Part shown: positions 47,109-58,289 of the stretch, in pieces | Position numbering within the stretch: the first letter of the stretch is position 1 | Layout of the letters: the number at the start of each line of letters is the position of its first letter | Source of the DNA: Elmis aenea | Taxonomy: Eukaryota; Arthropoda; Insecta; Coleoptera; Elmidae | Assembly: GCA_947652605.1 (NCBI GenBank) | Contig: OX393577.1 | Location: 63,574,108-63,638,107, forward strand | Direction: 5' to 3' | Length of the DNA: 64,000 bases | Made by a program: the position numbers and the translations under genes | The notes under the pieces: generated by a model | What the model saw: the letters and a program-made list of their open reading frames with translations, nothing else | What the model was told of the DNA's origin: nothing | Databases searched by the model: none

Positions 47109-49027
47109 GACAGGTTTATCTTGTCTGGGGCGGTTATTTTCTCATTTCGTGAAATATTCGTTATAGATCACAAAAGGCAGTTTGTTGCTTCTTGTGTGAA
47201 TGTAAATCCGATAAAAAGAAGGCGAGAGAGATCTGGGGAAAGGCTTGAAAAAAGGCAATTTAGTCACCTGTATTGTTTTATAATTGACGGTCAGCAAACT
47301 GAAGTCTGCAAAGTATTTTTTTTTTGAGTACTTTAGTTTATCAAACATTTGTCAGAACTGCTTTATCAAAAAAAGTACAAGGAGGAATGGTATCTCAAGA
47401 CCAACGCAGACGAAAACTTCCCCCAAATAAAATATCTAGTGAGGCAAAAAAAAGCATCAGAAACCATATTCTCAAATTTCCAACGATTGAATCTCATTAC
47501 AGTAGAGAACGAACTTCCAAAAAGTACCTAGGCAGCCAGTTGAATATTACTCGTATGTATGAACTTTATCGTCAAGATTGCATTGGCCAAGATATTTCCG
47601 AAGATAATATTCCGAAACAGTGGCTATACTCCGACATTTTCAACAAAGAGTTTAACTACTCGTTCAAGTTACCCGACAACGATACGTGTGACCTTTGTGA
47701 TATGTATTTAATACAGCTGAAAGATTCATCAACAATGGTCGAACGAAAAAAGATTCAAAACGATTACGATGGGCATTTATGGGGTCTACAGACCTACCAA
47801 TTTGTCGGGACAACCGGCCGACCATTCCGATAAATTGTTTAATGTGTAGTGTTTCACCCGACCAACACGACAGTTGGAACATTCGGGTGACCAGGCCATC
47901 CAACAAGCCAACGTCCCCACTACATTTCTTTAGATAAGGACTATTAAACCGAAAATTTAACATCAAAATGAATAAAAAGCTATGACGTTTACGCTGTGTT
48001 GGTTGGACTGATCGGTAGGTGTGTAGACAACACCCAACTCGCAGTTCCCGACTGTCGACCCCGACAAATTGCCGCCTAATGTGTAAGAGGCTTTAAGTGA
48101 AGCAAGCAAAAGGTATGCATTAAAAAGCGAAGATAAGAAAAATGCTAGAGCAGATAAAAAGTTAAAAGTAGTAATGGTTGATTTAGAAAAATGTTTGCCG
48201 ACCCCTATGTTGACAAATGCACAATCATTTTATTCGTTGAAGTTATGGATTTTCAACTACACAATAAGAGATTCTTCGGCAAATAAGACAACTTGCTGTA
48301 TGTGGGATGAGAGTATTGGTGGAAGAGGAGGTAATGAGATGGCTTCTTGTCTTCAGCAATGGATCACAACATACGTTACCAACGATACAGATCACTTAAT
48401 TATATGGTCAGATAATTGCCCGTCACAAAACCGAAATTTGAACTCAGTGTTGGCCTACTTTTCAATTTTGCGAAATATTCCCACCCTCAAAACTATCAGC
48501 CATAAATTTCTTTTAAGAGGAAACAAGCACCTGGAAGTTGACAGTGATCATTCGCCCATCGAAAGAGAAAAGAAAAAAATTGAACAATTCCAAATAATGA
48601 CCCCATGGGATTGGCAGCAATTTATAAGGATAGGAAGCCACAAAAAAAGCTTCAATGTAATAAGCATGGAAACCCACGACATTAAAAATTTCAAATCTCT
48701 CATTGAAGGCCGAAATACACCTTTTATTTGGAAGAAAAAGTCTGAGACTGGCAAAAATTTGAAAATATCCGAGGTAGTTGAAATTCAAGTTCATCAGGAA
48801 GAAATTGGAAAATTGTACTACAAAACAAATTTTAGCGAGGACTTTGACGCTATTGACTTCAACCGTACTTCACGTAAAGCAAATTTTCCTGAAAAAGTAC
48901 CTGTAGTCAGAGAAGGTCTGAAACCTATAAGTTCAAAAAAATAACAACATTTGAAAAATGTATTGAAGTGGGTGTGCCAAATGAAAATCTTCCCCATGAT
49001 TTGCACCAAACTGACGATGATGAATGA
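47109..49027 (+). pseudogene. DUF7869-like transposase gene, disrupted
   Basis: Frames in order: HKRQFVASCVNVNPIKRRRE with CFIIDGQQTEVCK (47160-47315); after a frameshift in a T-run, SSEAKKSIRNHI, FPTIESHYSRERTSKKYL and a DTCDLCD pair (47330-47780); a 313-bp insertion; then EASKRYALK, MVDLEKCLPTPMLTN, MWDESIGGRGGNEMASCL, LIIWSDNCPSQNRN and EVDSDHSPIERE (48096-48944). A frameshift in an A-run leads to a short end at 49025-49027. Asp3, Asp80 and Glu130 of the third frame are candidate DDE catalytic residues, which is inference. The pattern matches a large set of insect uncharacterised proteins that I recall as DUF7869. Its place inside TIRs argues that it is the transposase. Two frameshifts and an insertion make it inactive. 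Confidence 0.7.
47780..48092. mobile_element. Harbinger-type MITE, 313 bp, TTA target
   Basis: TTA lies at 47777-47779 and again at 48093-48095. The ends GGGGTCTACAGACC and the reverse complement of AGCCTCTTACACATTA are imperfect inverted repeats followed by a shared CAATTTGTCGGG. A 3-bp TTA/TAA duplication is the PIF/Harbinger signature. Removing the element and one TTA restores the transposase frame of the host transposon (DYDGHL continuing into SEASKRYA). No coding sequence is present. Confidence 0.85.
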
Positions 49028-49415
49028 TTTTGATATATGATTTAATTTTTTGCTTTTGTTTTAATACATGTTTACTTGTTTTTTTTTTTTAAGAAAATAA
49101 TAAATTTTTTTGCATAAAACCTTTTTTATTATTCTGGTATTTCATTAAAAAGATATCAAGTCACAAACTTTTCGAAAGTAACACAGGGGTTAAGTGTATC
49201 AAGTCGAAGAAAATAATAAAGGAAAATAATTTTTTCATTGAAAATGATTCGAGATCATAGGCATTGACATTTTAGAAGCTTCTCTATAATTCCGTGGTGA
49301 TTGATTAGTAAATAAAGGAGTTAGATAGAAATAATTGCGTTTCAGAACTTTTTTCGCTTCTCCTGAACAATTTACCTTTTGTGACTTGGTACACTTTACC
49401 TCTGAGGTACAGATA

Positions 49416-50058
49416 TAGTAATCATTAACTACAGGCAAACGTAATATCTAATCTTAGAGGCGTCACGATGTAAAATAAATAATAAGCCTACCTCTTGTAA
49501 TTTCCATAAAATTTTTACTTCGAAAAGAAATAAACAATGTTATAACCGCGGAAGACAATAGGGAGATATAACAAAACGATAGATCGGTGCATGATAAATC
49601 ATAATATAGCCTGCATCTAATCACTTACCAATAATAATATTTCCGAGTAATATCCTATAAATTATGAAACAATGGTTTTACAGGTCGTTTGGAAAATAAA
49701 TAATTGAAAGTTATATTGGAAATGAAATTGAATTGCACGTTTTAAATTGACTATTTTAATTTAAAATCATATACTTAACGAAAAACAGATTATGAATAGG
49801 TATGATTATTGATGTGTCGCCTATCGCGGAAGAGTTCGTCAGATTTAGGTAAATTGGTATCTGCTATTAAATCAAATAATCTGTATGGACATTTTTTGAA
49901 TTTTTTTAAAGGTGAGAAACAAAAAGTAGGCTGTGAAAAAAAAACAAGAAACACCGGAAATGATAGAATATATTTGAAAACTGTTCTGAGTTTGTCTCAA
50001 AAAACTGCACATTTATGATAATTTAACCGTTTCTCTGTCTTGACTCTTAAGCGAGATA
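49416..50058. other. No recognised gene or element
   Basis: AT-rich sequence without motifs. Confidence 0.45.
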
Positions 50059-50143
50059 CCCATGTAATCCCATCGAATTTGAACCACCCTGTAGTCTTTT
50101 TGATTTGACCCATGTAATTCCCTTGAATTTGGACCACCCTGTA
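50059..50143 (-). repeat. Two tandem TACAGGGTGG termini
   Basis: cccatgtaatcccatcgaatttgaaccaccctgta (50059-50093) recurs in altered form at 50109-50143. Both are the reverse complement of a terminus starting TACAGGGTGGTCC. They face the same way, so this is a tandem duplication of one element end and not an inverted pair. Confidence 0.7.
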
Positions 50144-50339
50144 CGTAGGTAAATGGTGTATAATTTTATTATAAAGGAGAATATTTAAAACGCAAATTTC
50201 GATTTTACAGTCATAAATAAAGTAAATTCTCCTTTTCCCTTTCAGTTCATTCCTCGCACATAAAGCTGCATAATCAGTTTCGCCGTAAACATAAATAAAT
50301 TTAAATACCATCTATTGTTTCGCATTATTAATGCTTCAC
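50144..50339. other. AT-rich spacer
   Basis: Nothing recognised. Confidence 0.4.
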
Positions 50340-50720
50340 TGTTTATAATATTAATGGAGCACTCGACCGGTTAAAATAGCCAGAACCAGCGTGCAAATAC
50401 GTGACTGCAGAAACAAGTCAATGTTGATTAGACTCTAACGACTGTAATTAAACTAGTGTTTACAGGGAGATTACAATAGATTGCAGAGCAATAATGGACT
50501 GTTAACAGGCGTCAAGACTTGACTTGCGCGGCCGTAAAGGCGACACACACACGGAAAGGCGTTGTTTAGAGTAACTGTCCATTAAGCCAAAGATGGCTCT
50601 CGTAAAAGAGGATTTGTGCACTGGAGATAAAAGATATTGCTATATCTTTAATTTCTAGTTCAGTGACATCTGTCGGCGCTGTATTTCCTGATTTATTATT
50701 TTTGGTATCCAATCTGACGG
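50340..50720. promoter_or_regulatory. Candidate regulatory island
   Basis: A repeat-free, GC-richer block with no long frame. It contains ctgttaacag-like and tgtttaca cores, gcggccg near 50530, and an inverted pair with overlapping matches (agatattgctatatct). It stands out from the transposon-rich flanks. A host cis-regulatory role is a guess. Confidence 0.25.
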
Positions 50721-50980
50721 TTAAGTGTGCATTTAATTGCTTCCGCTCAGGTTTAGTAGCGCAGTTATTAAACGTACTTGTTTAAAGCGTTGCTCTTCTA
50801 GATGTCAAATATATTTCTCAGGTAATTCAAACGGTAAACACTCCTAACCTCAGCATTTTTCTTTGAAAGCTAAAACTTAATTAAGCAAGCATATTTTTGC
50901 AGTATATTTTATGGCCAATAAATTACTTTTCAACAATAATTGTAAGTTGTTTAAATAACATTTTATTAGTATTATTAATA

Positions 50981-51240
50981 TACAGGGTGTTTCACTTTTC
51001 CATGGGACACTATTGCTATCTCCGTAAAAAAATACAAGTTTGGTTAAATTGGACAAAAGTTAGCTATTTAGGGGTGTATTTTAAACCAGATCTTGTTTTG
51101 TTTATAAATTCTATGGCTTGTGTGATATAACTAAAAAACCGAAATCGATCAAAATTTTTTATTCTCAAATATCTCACAGCACAAACGGTAATTAATGATT
51201 AAGTTTTTGTTTAATATCGACTATACCTATAGGAAATAAA
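50981..51240 (+). mobile_element. TACAGGGTG element, one end only
   Basis: TACAGGGTGTTTCACTTTTCC starts at 50981 after ta. No matching opposite end was found before the hAT at 51281, so it is truncated or its other arm has decayed. It is coding-free apart from a short frame with no motif. Confidence 0.5.
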
Positions 51241-51272
51241 CAAATTAGAACCAAATATGTAAGTAATGGCTA

Positions 51273-51280
51273 GTTGCCAA
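51273..51280. repeat. 8-bp target duplication, left
   Basis: gttgccaa here is repeated exactly at 52976-52983. Confidence 0.9.
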
Positions 51281-52975
51281 CAGAGCTGGGCAAAGCACCG
51301 ACCCAAAGTGCTTGAAGCACCGAGCATTCAAGCACTTGTGTAAGTGCTTGATCTAGTTAAGCAGTAAGCAGGGTAGATAAAAATCATGATTTTTTAAAAA
51401 AATCAAAAAAATCGATTTATTTGATTTAAATCAGTTTTTTTTTATTTAAATCAGATTTTTTGGTTTAAATCAAATGTACCATATTATCGAATATAGTGAT
51501 ATATTCACATGCTATTTCTGTTTTGTGCTAATATATTTAATAACCAATATATTTAATTCATTGGTGAATTTTTGTCAAAATGAAAAATTAAATATAATGA
51601 TTAAGAATTTTGAAAAATCAGTGCTAAATGGTGATCTTTAATTAATTATATACAGGGTGAGTCATTAGTGCGGGATCGGCCGATTGTAGCTAAACGGCTT
51701 GAGATATGAAGTTGAATCAAATACTATTTTATACAGGTTTTTCTAAACAACACAATAAAAATATTTTCAAATATACAGGGTGAGTCACCTTTCTGGAACT
51801 AATAGTAACTTTTATATTTCAAATACAACACCCAATTTTTTATTTAATATTTTTGACCGCCTTAATTTTAAATTTGCATCAATATAAAATACTAAAGGTT
51901 TTTATAAGGCGTTGTAAAAAAAAATTAATTTTCTAAATTATTCAAGGTTTTAAGTCTTTATTTAAAAAATTCTTTTGAAGTTATTTTGAAGTACAGAGTT
52001 TTAATTTGGTATGGACATGCAGAAAAAATTTCTCTGTTCGCTCGATATGAAAAAATTTGAATCACACATACAGGAGTGTTTATAAATAGGTGGCAATTTT
52101 CATGATTTTCAAAAGCTCGTAACTCGATTTTTTCAAATGCGAACCCCTGTATTTTTTATGTCATCGAATTCGTCTTTAAAAGAGCTTTATATTTAGTTAA
52201 GTATGTCCTATACCCAAAACTCATACTTTTCGAGATATTCGACATTTTTCTTCAAATCGTTATTGAAGCAATAAAGTGCCGTGGAAATTGAAAAAACTGA
52301 CTGTTCACTTCGCTAACGTCAAAAACTTTTTAATTTTTTTTTGAATTATTGCATTTCTACAATGAATATTACTTTACAAGAGCAAATTGATATGGTTTAT
52401 TCACCATTTCGTGTATTTAATTACTAATAGTAATACAATTTTGTTTTATTATAATTATTATATCGTAGCTACTCATATAATCTGTGATTTAAATTGATAA
52501 TTTTTTTTTAAATCACTTGATTTAAATCAATAATTTTTTTTTTAAATCACTTGATTTAAATCAATGATTTAAAAAAAAAAAATCACTTGATTTAAATCAT
52601 GATTTAAATCTTGATTTAAATCAATTGATTTAAATCTGCTCAACCCTGGCAGTAAGTACTTTGGTTTTTAAAAAAATTAAGCAGCAAGCATTAAGCATTT
52701 TGGAAATGCTTAAGAGAAATTTAAAATTTAAACAGTCTTGTAGCATACATGTTAAGGATTAAATACTATGCAGTAAGCATATATTAATTTAAAAAATGCT
52801 TATTAAGCACTGTCTTTCTAAAGAGCTTAATAAGTACCAAGTGTTCAAGAAAGTGCTTGGTGCTCTAAGCATCGAGCATCTGTTTTAGAAAGTGCTCCAA
52901 GCATTGTGCTCGAAGCATTAAAAGTGCTTAAAAAATTATTGCAAGTAGTAAGCATTCAAGCATTGCCCAGCTCTG
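51281..52975. mobile_element. AAGCACTT-rich hAT MITE carrying a second hAT
   Basis: CAGAGCTGGGCAA at the left faces its exact reverse complement at the right, within the 8-bp duplication gttgccaa. The outer parts (51281-51368 and 52657-52975) are packed with gcattcaagcac, aagtgctt and taagcatt words on both strands. Removing the inner hAT leaves an element of about 407 bp with no coding capacity. This element was present before the inner one arrived. Confidence 0.95.
51369..52648 (+). mobile_element. GATTTAAATC hAT MITE, copy 3 (1280 bp), nested
   Basis: This has the same family and orientation as 41418-42685. It starts CAGGGTAGATAAAAATCATG and ends with the reverse complement of CAGGGTTGAGCAGATTTAAATC. 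The exact 8-bp duplication is gcagtaag (51361-51368 and 52649-52656). It includes the internal TACAGGGTGAGTC motifs. It is inserted in the AAGCACTT-rich hAT, giving a clear order of events. Confidence 0.95.
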
Positions 52976-52983
52976 GTTGCCAA

Positions 52984-53727
52984 ATATGCTGGCCCAAGAG
53001 GAAGGTTTTATTTCTTACAAAACCCTATTTTGTGTAAGAAAACAGTTTCGTTTCGAATAAATTACTTCCGTTTATTAGCTATAATTTGTAACGCTTCCAC
53101 AATTAGACGCCACAATATAAAAGGATAAAAGGAATAGTATACACTTAAGTGGATCACATCACCATTGTCTGCCGTTGCTCCCTTTTGGAGCTTGTTTGTT
53201 ATTGTGAACGTATCTTTCAGATAATTTAACATTTGAGTAGGCGTTTGCAATACAATACGTAAGAGAGTAGTGCACGGTTTGTGAGGTGTGGAACAAAAGG
53301 CAGAAGGCGCTGAGTCTGCTAAGGATTTATAGTCGAATAAAGCTTGTTGGATCTGGTGAAGCTGCAGTACGCGTCTCCTCTAATCCGACTACTTTATGGT
53401 CCTATAGGTCTCCTGGAAATATTCCGCTATATCCCGTATCTCCGGTCTCGTTCACATATTCTAGCCCGAATATATAACGTCAGAAAAAACACGACAAATA
53501 CATTTTTCAAGTGACAAATCTGCTTCCTCGATTGTAAATTGCACCGATTTATGCCACGTTTAGATTTTCGAATATACATTGGTTTGTGTTCATGAGCATA
53601 AGTGTTAGGAATTTTCAAGTTTGCGGGCGAATTTGGTTTCAAAAATGCGTCTACTTACTTTAGAAATAAATGGATGATAAGAGCACCACGCAATAAATTA
53701 ATAAGAAACTCTGGTCTAATAATAGTA
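52984..53727. other. Mostly unrecognised; possible RT scrap
   Basis: A plus frame at 53284-53400 (NKRQKALSLLRIYSRIKL) vaguely recalls the Q-R-x-A-L-x-R-x-x-x-x-Y-R-T segment downstream of RT in some non-LTR elements. It is too short to call. The remainder is AT-rich. Confidence 0.3.
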
Positions 53728-55545
53728 AGTAAGTAAGTTAGCTTTATTTAGCAATTGCTATAACATTGTAACATAATTTACATAGGTAATAGTAAATACA
53801 ATAAAAATAAAAATTGAATGAAATAAAATTAAAATTTAAAAATCTTCTAAATTCTAAATATCTAAAATAATAGTTTAATAGCGTTCTAATACGTACTCCT
53901 TAATTAATTTAATACCCTTCTTATAATGATTACATATTTTGACTTGATGCGGCATATTAATAAATATTTTAAAACCTTAATAAAATAACAAACGAGCAGT
54001 TTGACTTTCAGTACATTTCTCTATAACGAAATCAAGCCTATTTCTAGTTCTATAACTGTGGATCCTATGGACTAATTTTACATTTTCATACAGATATTTT
54101 GGTGTTTTTTGTAATTTAATTTTTGAAACTAGCTCTAATGTTCTAAATATTATTCTCTGATTAATACTCATAAATTGAAGTGTATTTAACATAACCTTGA
54201 TAGGGGAATGAATTGAACACTTTAAAATAGTGCGCATGGCGCGATTTTGTAATTTCTGTAATTGTTGAAGCTCATTTTTATTTAAATGAATAAGTAATGA
54301 AGCGCAAAACTCAAAATGAGGAATTATTATTGTTTTATACAGTAAAACTCTAGTGTATATACTCTATATACTAATGTGTTTGCTACATCTTTTGAAGGGA
54401 AAAATCTTTTTGGAAATTTTGTTCATCATGTATTTTGTGTGTAACTTAAACGTTAAATTTTCATCTAATATAACACCAAGGTATATAATTTCGGTTACTC
54501 TTTCTAAATTAGTGTTGCTAATTTTTATATCCAGATTAGCATTATAAATATTTGTTTTATAGATAATGTGTTTGGTTCCCAAAATCATAAATTTGGATTT
54601 ATCAACATTAATACATAAATTATTATCGCATAGCCATTTATAAATATTACTTAGATCTAAATTCATCTTATCTACTAATTCAATTGTTTTAAATCCACTA
54701 ACAAACAGCATTTTATCGTCCGCAAACATTTTTATTTCACAATGTTTGGCGTATTTAACCATATCGTTTATATAAACAACAAAAAGCAGAGGACCCAGAG
54801 CGGTTCCTTGTGGTACACCATGTGTGGTTTTTAAACAAGATGATATAGTTCTATTATATTTAACTTTTTGATGTCTATTTTGTAAGTATGATTTAAATCA
54901 AGACAATGCTACCTCACTTATCCCTATTTTTTCTAATTTTTTAATTAATAATTCTCTATTAATCGTCTCAAAGGCTCTACGAAAATCCAAAAATACAGCT
55001 AGTGTTATTTCACCATTTTCCATATTTATAAACCACAGATCACAAATATTCTGAAGCACTGTTTCACAAAAATGTCCACTGCGAAAACCCGACTGGTTAT
55101 CCACTATCACATCATTAATCTGTAAATATTCTAGAATTTGCCTTTTAACAATTAGCTCTAAAACTTTTTCGTAAACGGGCACTGTATTGATTGGTCTAAA
55201 GTTTTGACATAATTTAGTGTGAGGTACTTTCTGAATAGGTATAATAGTTGATGTTTTCCAGTTTTCTGGGAAGATCCCTTTTCTCAGCGACAAGTTAATG
55301 TCTAATAACCTATTACCGATTACACACATTGTATCTTTAAAAACTTAAGATGATATTCCCTCCTCATTTGGTCCTGTAATAGGTAGACTTTTGATAACTT
55401 GGTTTAATTCTGCCATGTCTATGGGTTGAAATTTCGAAAATTTATTGTAGTAGTTTATATTATTTATAACATTATTATGATTTTTATGATTGCCAATACC
55501 TTCTACGATTTCATCAATACTATTTACAAAGTAATAATCTATTCA
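53728..55545 (-). pseudogene. CR1/Jockey-group reverse transcriptase, near-complete domain
   Basis: The minus strand runs through a whole RT domain. FVNSIDEIVEGIGN and MAELNQVIKSLPITGPN come first (55545-55370), then NWKTSTIIPIQKV, FRPINTVPVYEKVLELIV, SGFRSGHFCETV and FLDFRRAFETIN (motif A with Asp). GVPQGTALGPLLF is motif B and MFADDKMLFV is motif C with both Asps. INVDKSKFMILG, then KLQNRAMRTILKC follow. In-frame stops lie near 55350 (TAA) and 54903 (TGA where Trp is expected), and there is a break near 54360-54240. The 3' end has aataaag and a TTAC-repeat tail at 53728-53737. The endonuclease is missing. Confidence 0.92.
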
Positions 55546-57030
55546 CTACCTACACTACTGTGACTACATAGCACTGTATTCTGCTTTTGTACAATTTCAG
55601 TCTACACAAGTTCAAAGGGTTTAATTCTTTTGAGCCTACGCACTAGTTTTTGATTATCGAGAACTTGACAGTTTTGACTATAGTTATAAAATGAAGCATT
55701 AAAAAAGTACGTTACAAGTTGAATTTATACACTTAATTTTGTGCAAGATATAAAAATGAAAAATCATTCAACCAAGATATACTTAGCGAGTGATATGCAA
55801 GTAAAAAAACATTAAACTTGCTAAATGTCTCTAATGAGTGATGCAAAAAGATTAAATTTATCAGCCATTTACACTTGAACGCTCTTGAAAGATAAAAAAG
55901 TCCATCTCCGTTGGTAGTTAAAAATCGCTTAAATAAAACGCCGAATTTAGGTGTTTCGTTCACTTTTTCTAAACATTTAAGACACTATCCTATTTCTACG
56001 TAACAAATTATAAATAGCTTTAATTTATACACCGAATTATAAAACTTTTGTAGGTGGGTGCAGGGGTACCCGGTCATTGAACAACGTTGTGAATTTCAGT
56101 TTTTGACATAAGGGTTAAACAGTTATTCTTTTTCTGTCAAATATTTGATCGCGTGGGAAATGTTGTTGTAGATCTTCCTCCATTACCTGCGAATGGAATT
56201 TCGTTATAGCTGTTAAAGTTGATAAAGGCTAATTTGGCAGTAGCAGTTGACCCAATTCAATTTGAAATGCACTATTCTACTCACAATTTAGTCGAATAAA
56301 GACATGTCACCGCAGTTAACAAACTTTAAAGGTTTGACCAGAACGCTATGAGGACATTCTAACTGTAATCTCAGATTGCAGATCACATGTAACACCCTGG
56401 TCTTAGTCAAATTCTGGAACTGAAAAGTTCAGTGAATGGCTTTATCGGATGTTCATTTAAAATTGATGAGGTGGCATTTTCGTTATCTTCCTCTCTCATA
56501 AACGTGGATCTGATAAAGATGGATGCATTTTGCTCTTTTCTGTTACTTTTATGATTAAATTTAATTATCATGAGGGTAAATTTGTGTTTTTTATTATTAA
56601 AACAGCAAGTATTCATAGAAATACAACTGCAATTAACATGAACCAACAAAATAATTATTTGTTAAGTAAAAATTCTAATTTTAGGTATTACAAGCGTCAG
56701 ATTTAATTTTAAATTCGCATTTGAATAAAATAATTCGCTATTCTCCTGATACTTTACCGGAAATATAAGGATGAAACGTAAAATACTAGGAAATAAAATT
56801 TTAAAATAATTGAATTTGTAACAAGGATATAGAAATGTATGTTTGTTTCTGACAGAATTTTCATTAGGAAAATTAAAATATAAATTTTACTTAAATGTGT
56901 GTTTTGTTTTAGTGTGTAGGTACCTATATAATGATAAACAAATTTATTTTGTTAAAAAATATGCCTTCCCAAACTTAGGCCAAAGCTGCAGTTAAAGAAT
57001 GCATCAATTTTAAAATAGCTCTAATATTAA
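55546..57030. other. No recognised gene or element
   Basis: AT-rich sequence with no motif. Short open frames are without family features. Confidence 0.45.
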
Positions 57031-58018
57031 TAATAATAATAAGAAATCTTTATTTAGCTTTTAGCTAATTTTACATTATCTTAATGCTGCTTATATTTAT
57101 TTGTACATATTTTCTTAACAATTAAATCTTAACATTATTTTTCACATATTCGAAACATAGTTTTTTAAAATTTGATATGGAAGTTGTTTGTTTAATTTCC
57201 ACAGGTAATTCATTAAAAATCTTGAGCCCTTTGTAGTACAAGGCGTTCTGTGTATTTGTTTTCGTTAGTTTTGGTAGTCTAAAGTCATCTTTGTTCCTGG
57301 TCTGGTATTCGTGAATGTTACAGTTTTGTATTAAATTTTTAGTCATGTAACGTGGTAAAAAATTATTTATTGCCTTGTATATTAAAAAAAGGCAATTAAA
57401 AGTAATTTGTTGACGTATACTTAACCACTTTAAGGTATTAAGCATTTCGCTTATTTTAGTGTATCTCGAGCATTTTAAAATAACACGCATTCCTGTGTTT
57501 TGTTGTTTCCGCAATTTATTTAAGTCGCATTCGTTGCATAAGAACAAAATACTTGCACAGTAATCGAAGTGTGGAGCAATTAGTGACCTATATACTGTAA
57601 TTTTTGCTGAGAGGCTTAGCTTGTTTGTCAACCTACCTAGAAAACTAATTTTTTTCGCAACTTTTTTCACAATGTAATCCACATTGCTGTTAAACTTAAG
57701 TTTATTGTCTATTATAACGCCAAGATATTTAATTTGCAAAACACATTCAAGTTCTTCATTATCTATTTTAACTTTAATGCTTACATCATTTGGTATTGGC
57801 CTGTTTCCTATTATCATAAATTTGGTTTTGTCTGTATTTAATTTTAATTTGTTAACTTTTAACCATTCTGATACAACGTGTAGGTTATTATTTATCCTAT
57901 TAATAGCCGACTCTAGGTTGCTGTCAGAAGCTGTGATTAATGTGTCATCTGCAAAGAGATTTACACTACAGTTTTTTATATTGTGTTCCAAATCATTTAA
58001 TAGTCTTAAAAACCAAGT
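57031..58018 (-). pseudogene. CR1/Jockey-group RT, 5'-truncated, open frame intact
   Basis: A stop-free 289-codon minus frame (57122-57991) starts just before motif C (VNLFADDTLITASD). It continues with KLNTDKTKFMIIGN, IKYLGVIIDNKLKF, VYRSLIAPHFDYCASI, KLRKQQNTGMRVILK and a C-terminus with YYKGLKIFNELPVEIKQ. These are the thumb and post-RT regions. The 3' end has aataaagatt followed by an ATT-repeat tail, the same design as the element ending at 30249. It lacks the endonuclease and RT motifs 1 to B, so it cannot act alone. The intact frame suggests a recent insertion. Confidence 0.9.
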
Positions 58019-58289
58019 TATCCGATAAGTTTAACTAATGGCAAGTTTTTGTAGTAATACGATTTTTGTGTATTTTAAAAACCGTTTATAAAAATACCAA
58101 AATACAACATCTAGTCAAACTTTCAACTCAAAAAAAAATTATTTAGATGCTTAATATACTGAAATTTAAAAAAAGTGTCTGTTGTTCCTACAAAAGTTAT
58201 TTAAATATTGTTTTAAACCAGAAGTAAATTTGAGTATGAACAAGACAATATATTTCTTTTCCTCTATTTTACTTTTTTTAGTGATTTCA

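Larger units (their letters stand above)
46836..49413 (+). mobile_element. DNA transposon encoding a DUF7869-like transposase, 2.58 kb
   Basis: Terminal inverted repeats TCTGTACCTCAGGGGTAAA (46836) and the reverse complement of TCTGTACCTCAGAGGTAAA (ending 49413) extend for about 33 bp with few mismatches. TA lies outside both. Eight copies of an AAGTC/GACTT motif, often as tatcaagtc or ggacttgat, crowd the subterminal regions (46862, 46897, 46989, 47029, 47064 and 49155, 49199, 49382). One long gene lies between them, and a Harbinger-type MITE interrupts it. Before that insertion the element was about 2.26 kb. Superfamily assignment is uncertain. Confidence 0.75.
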
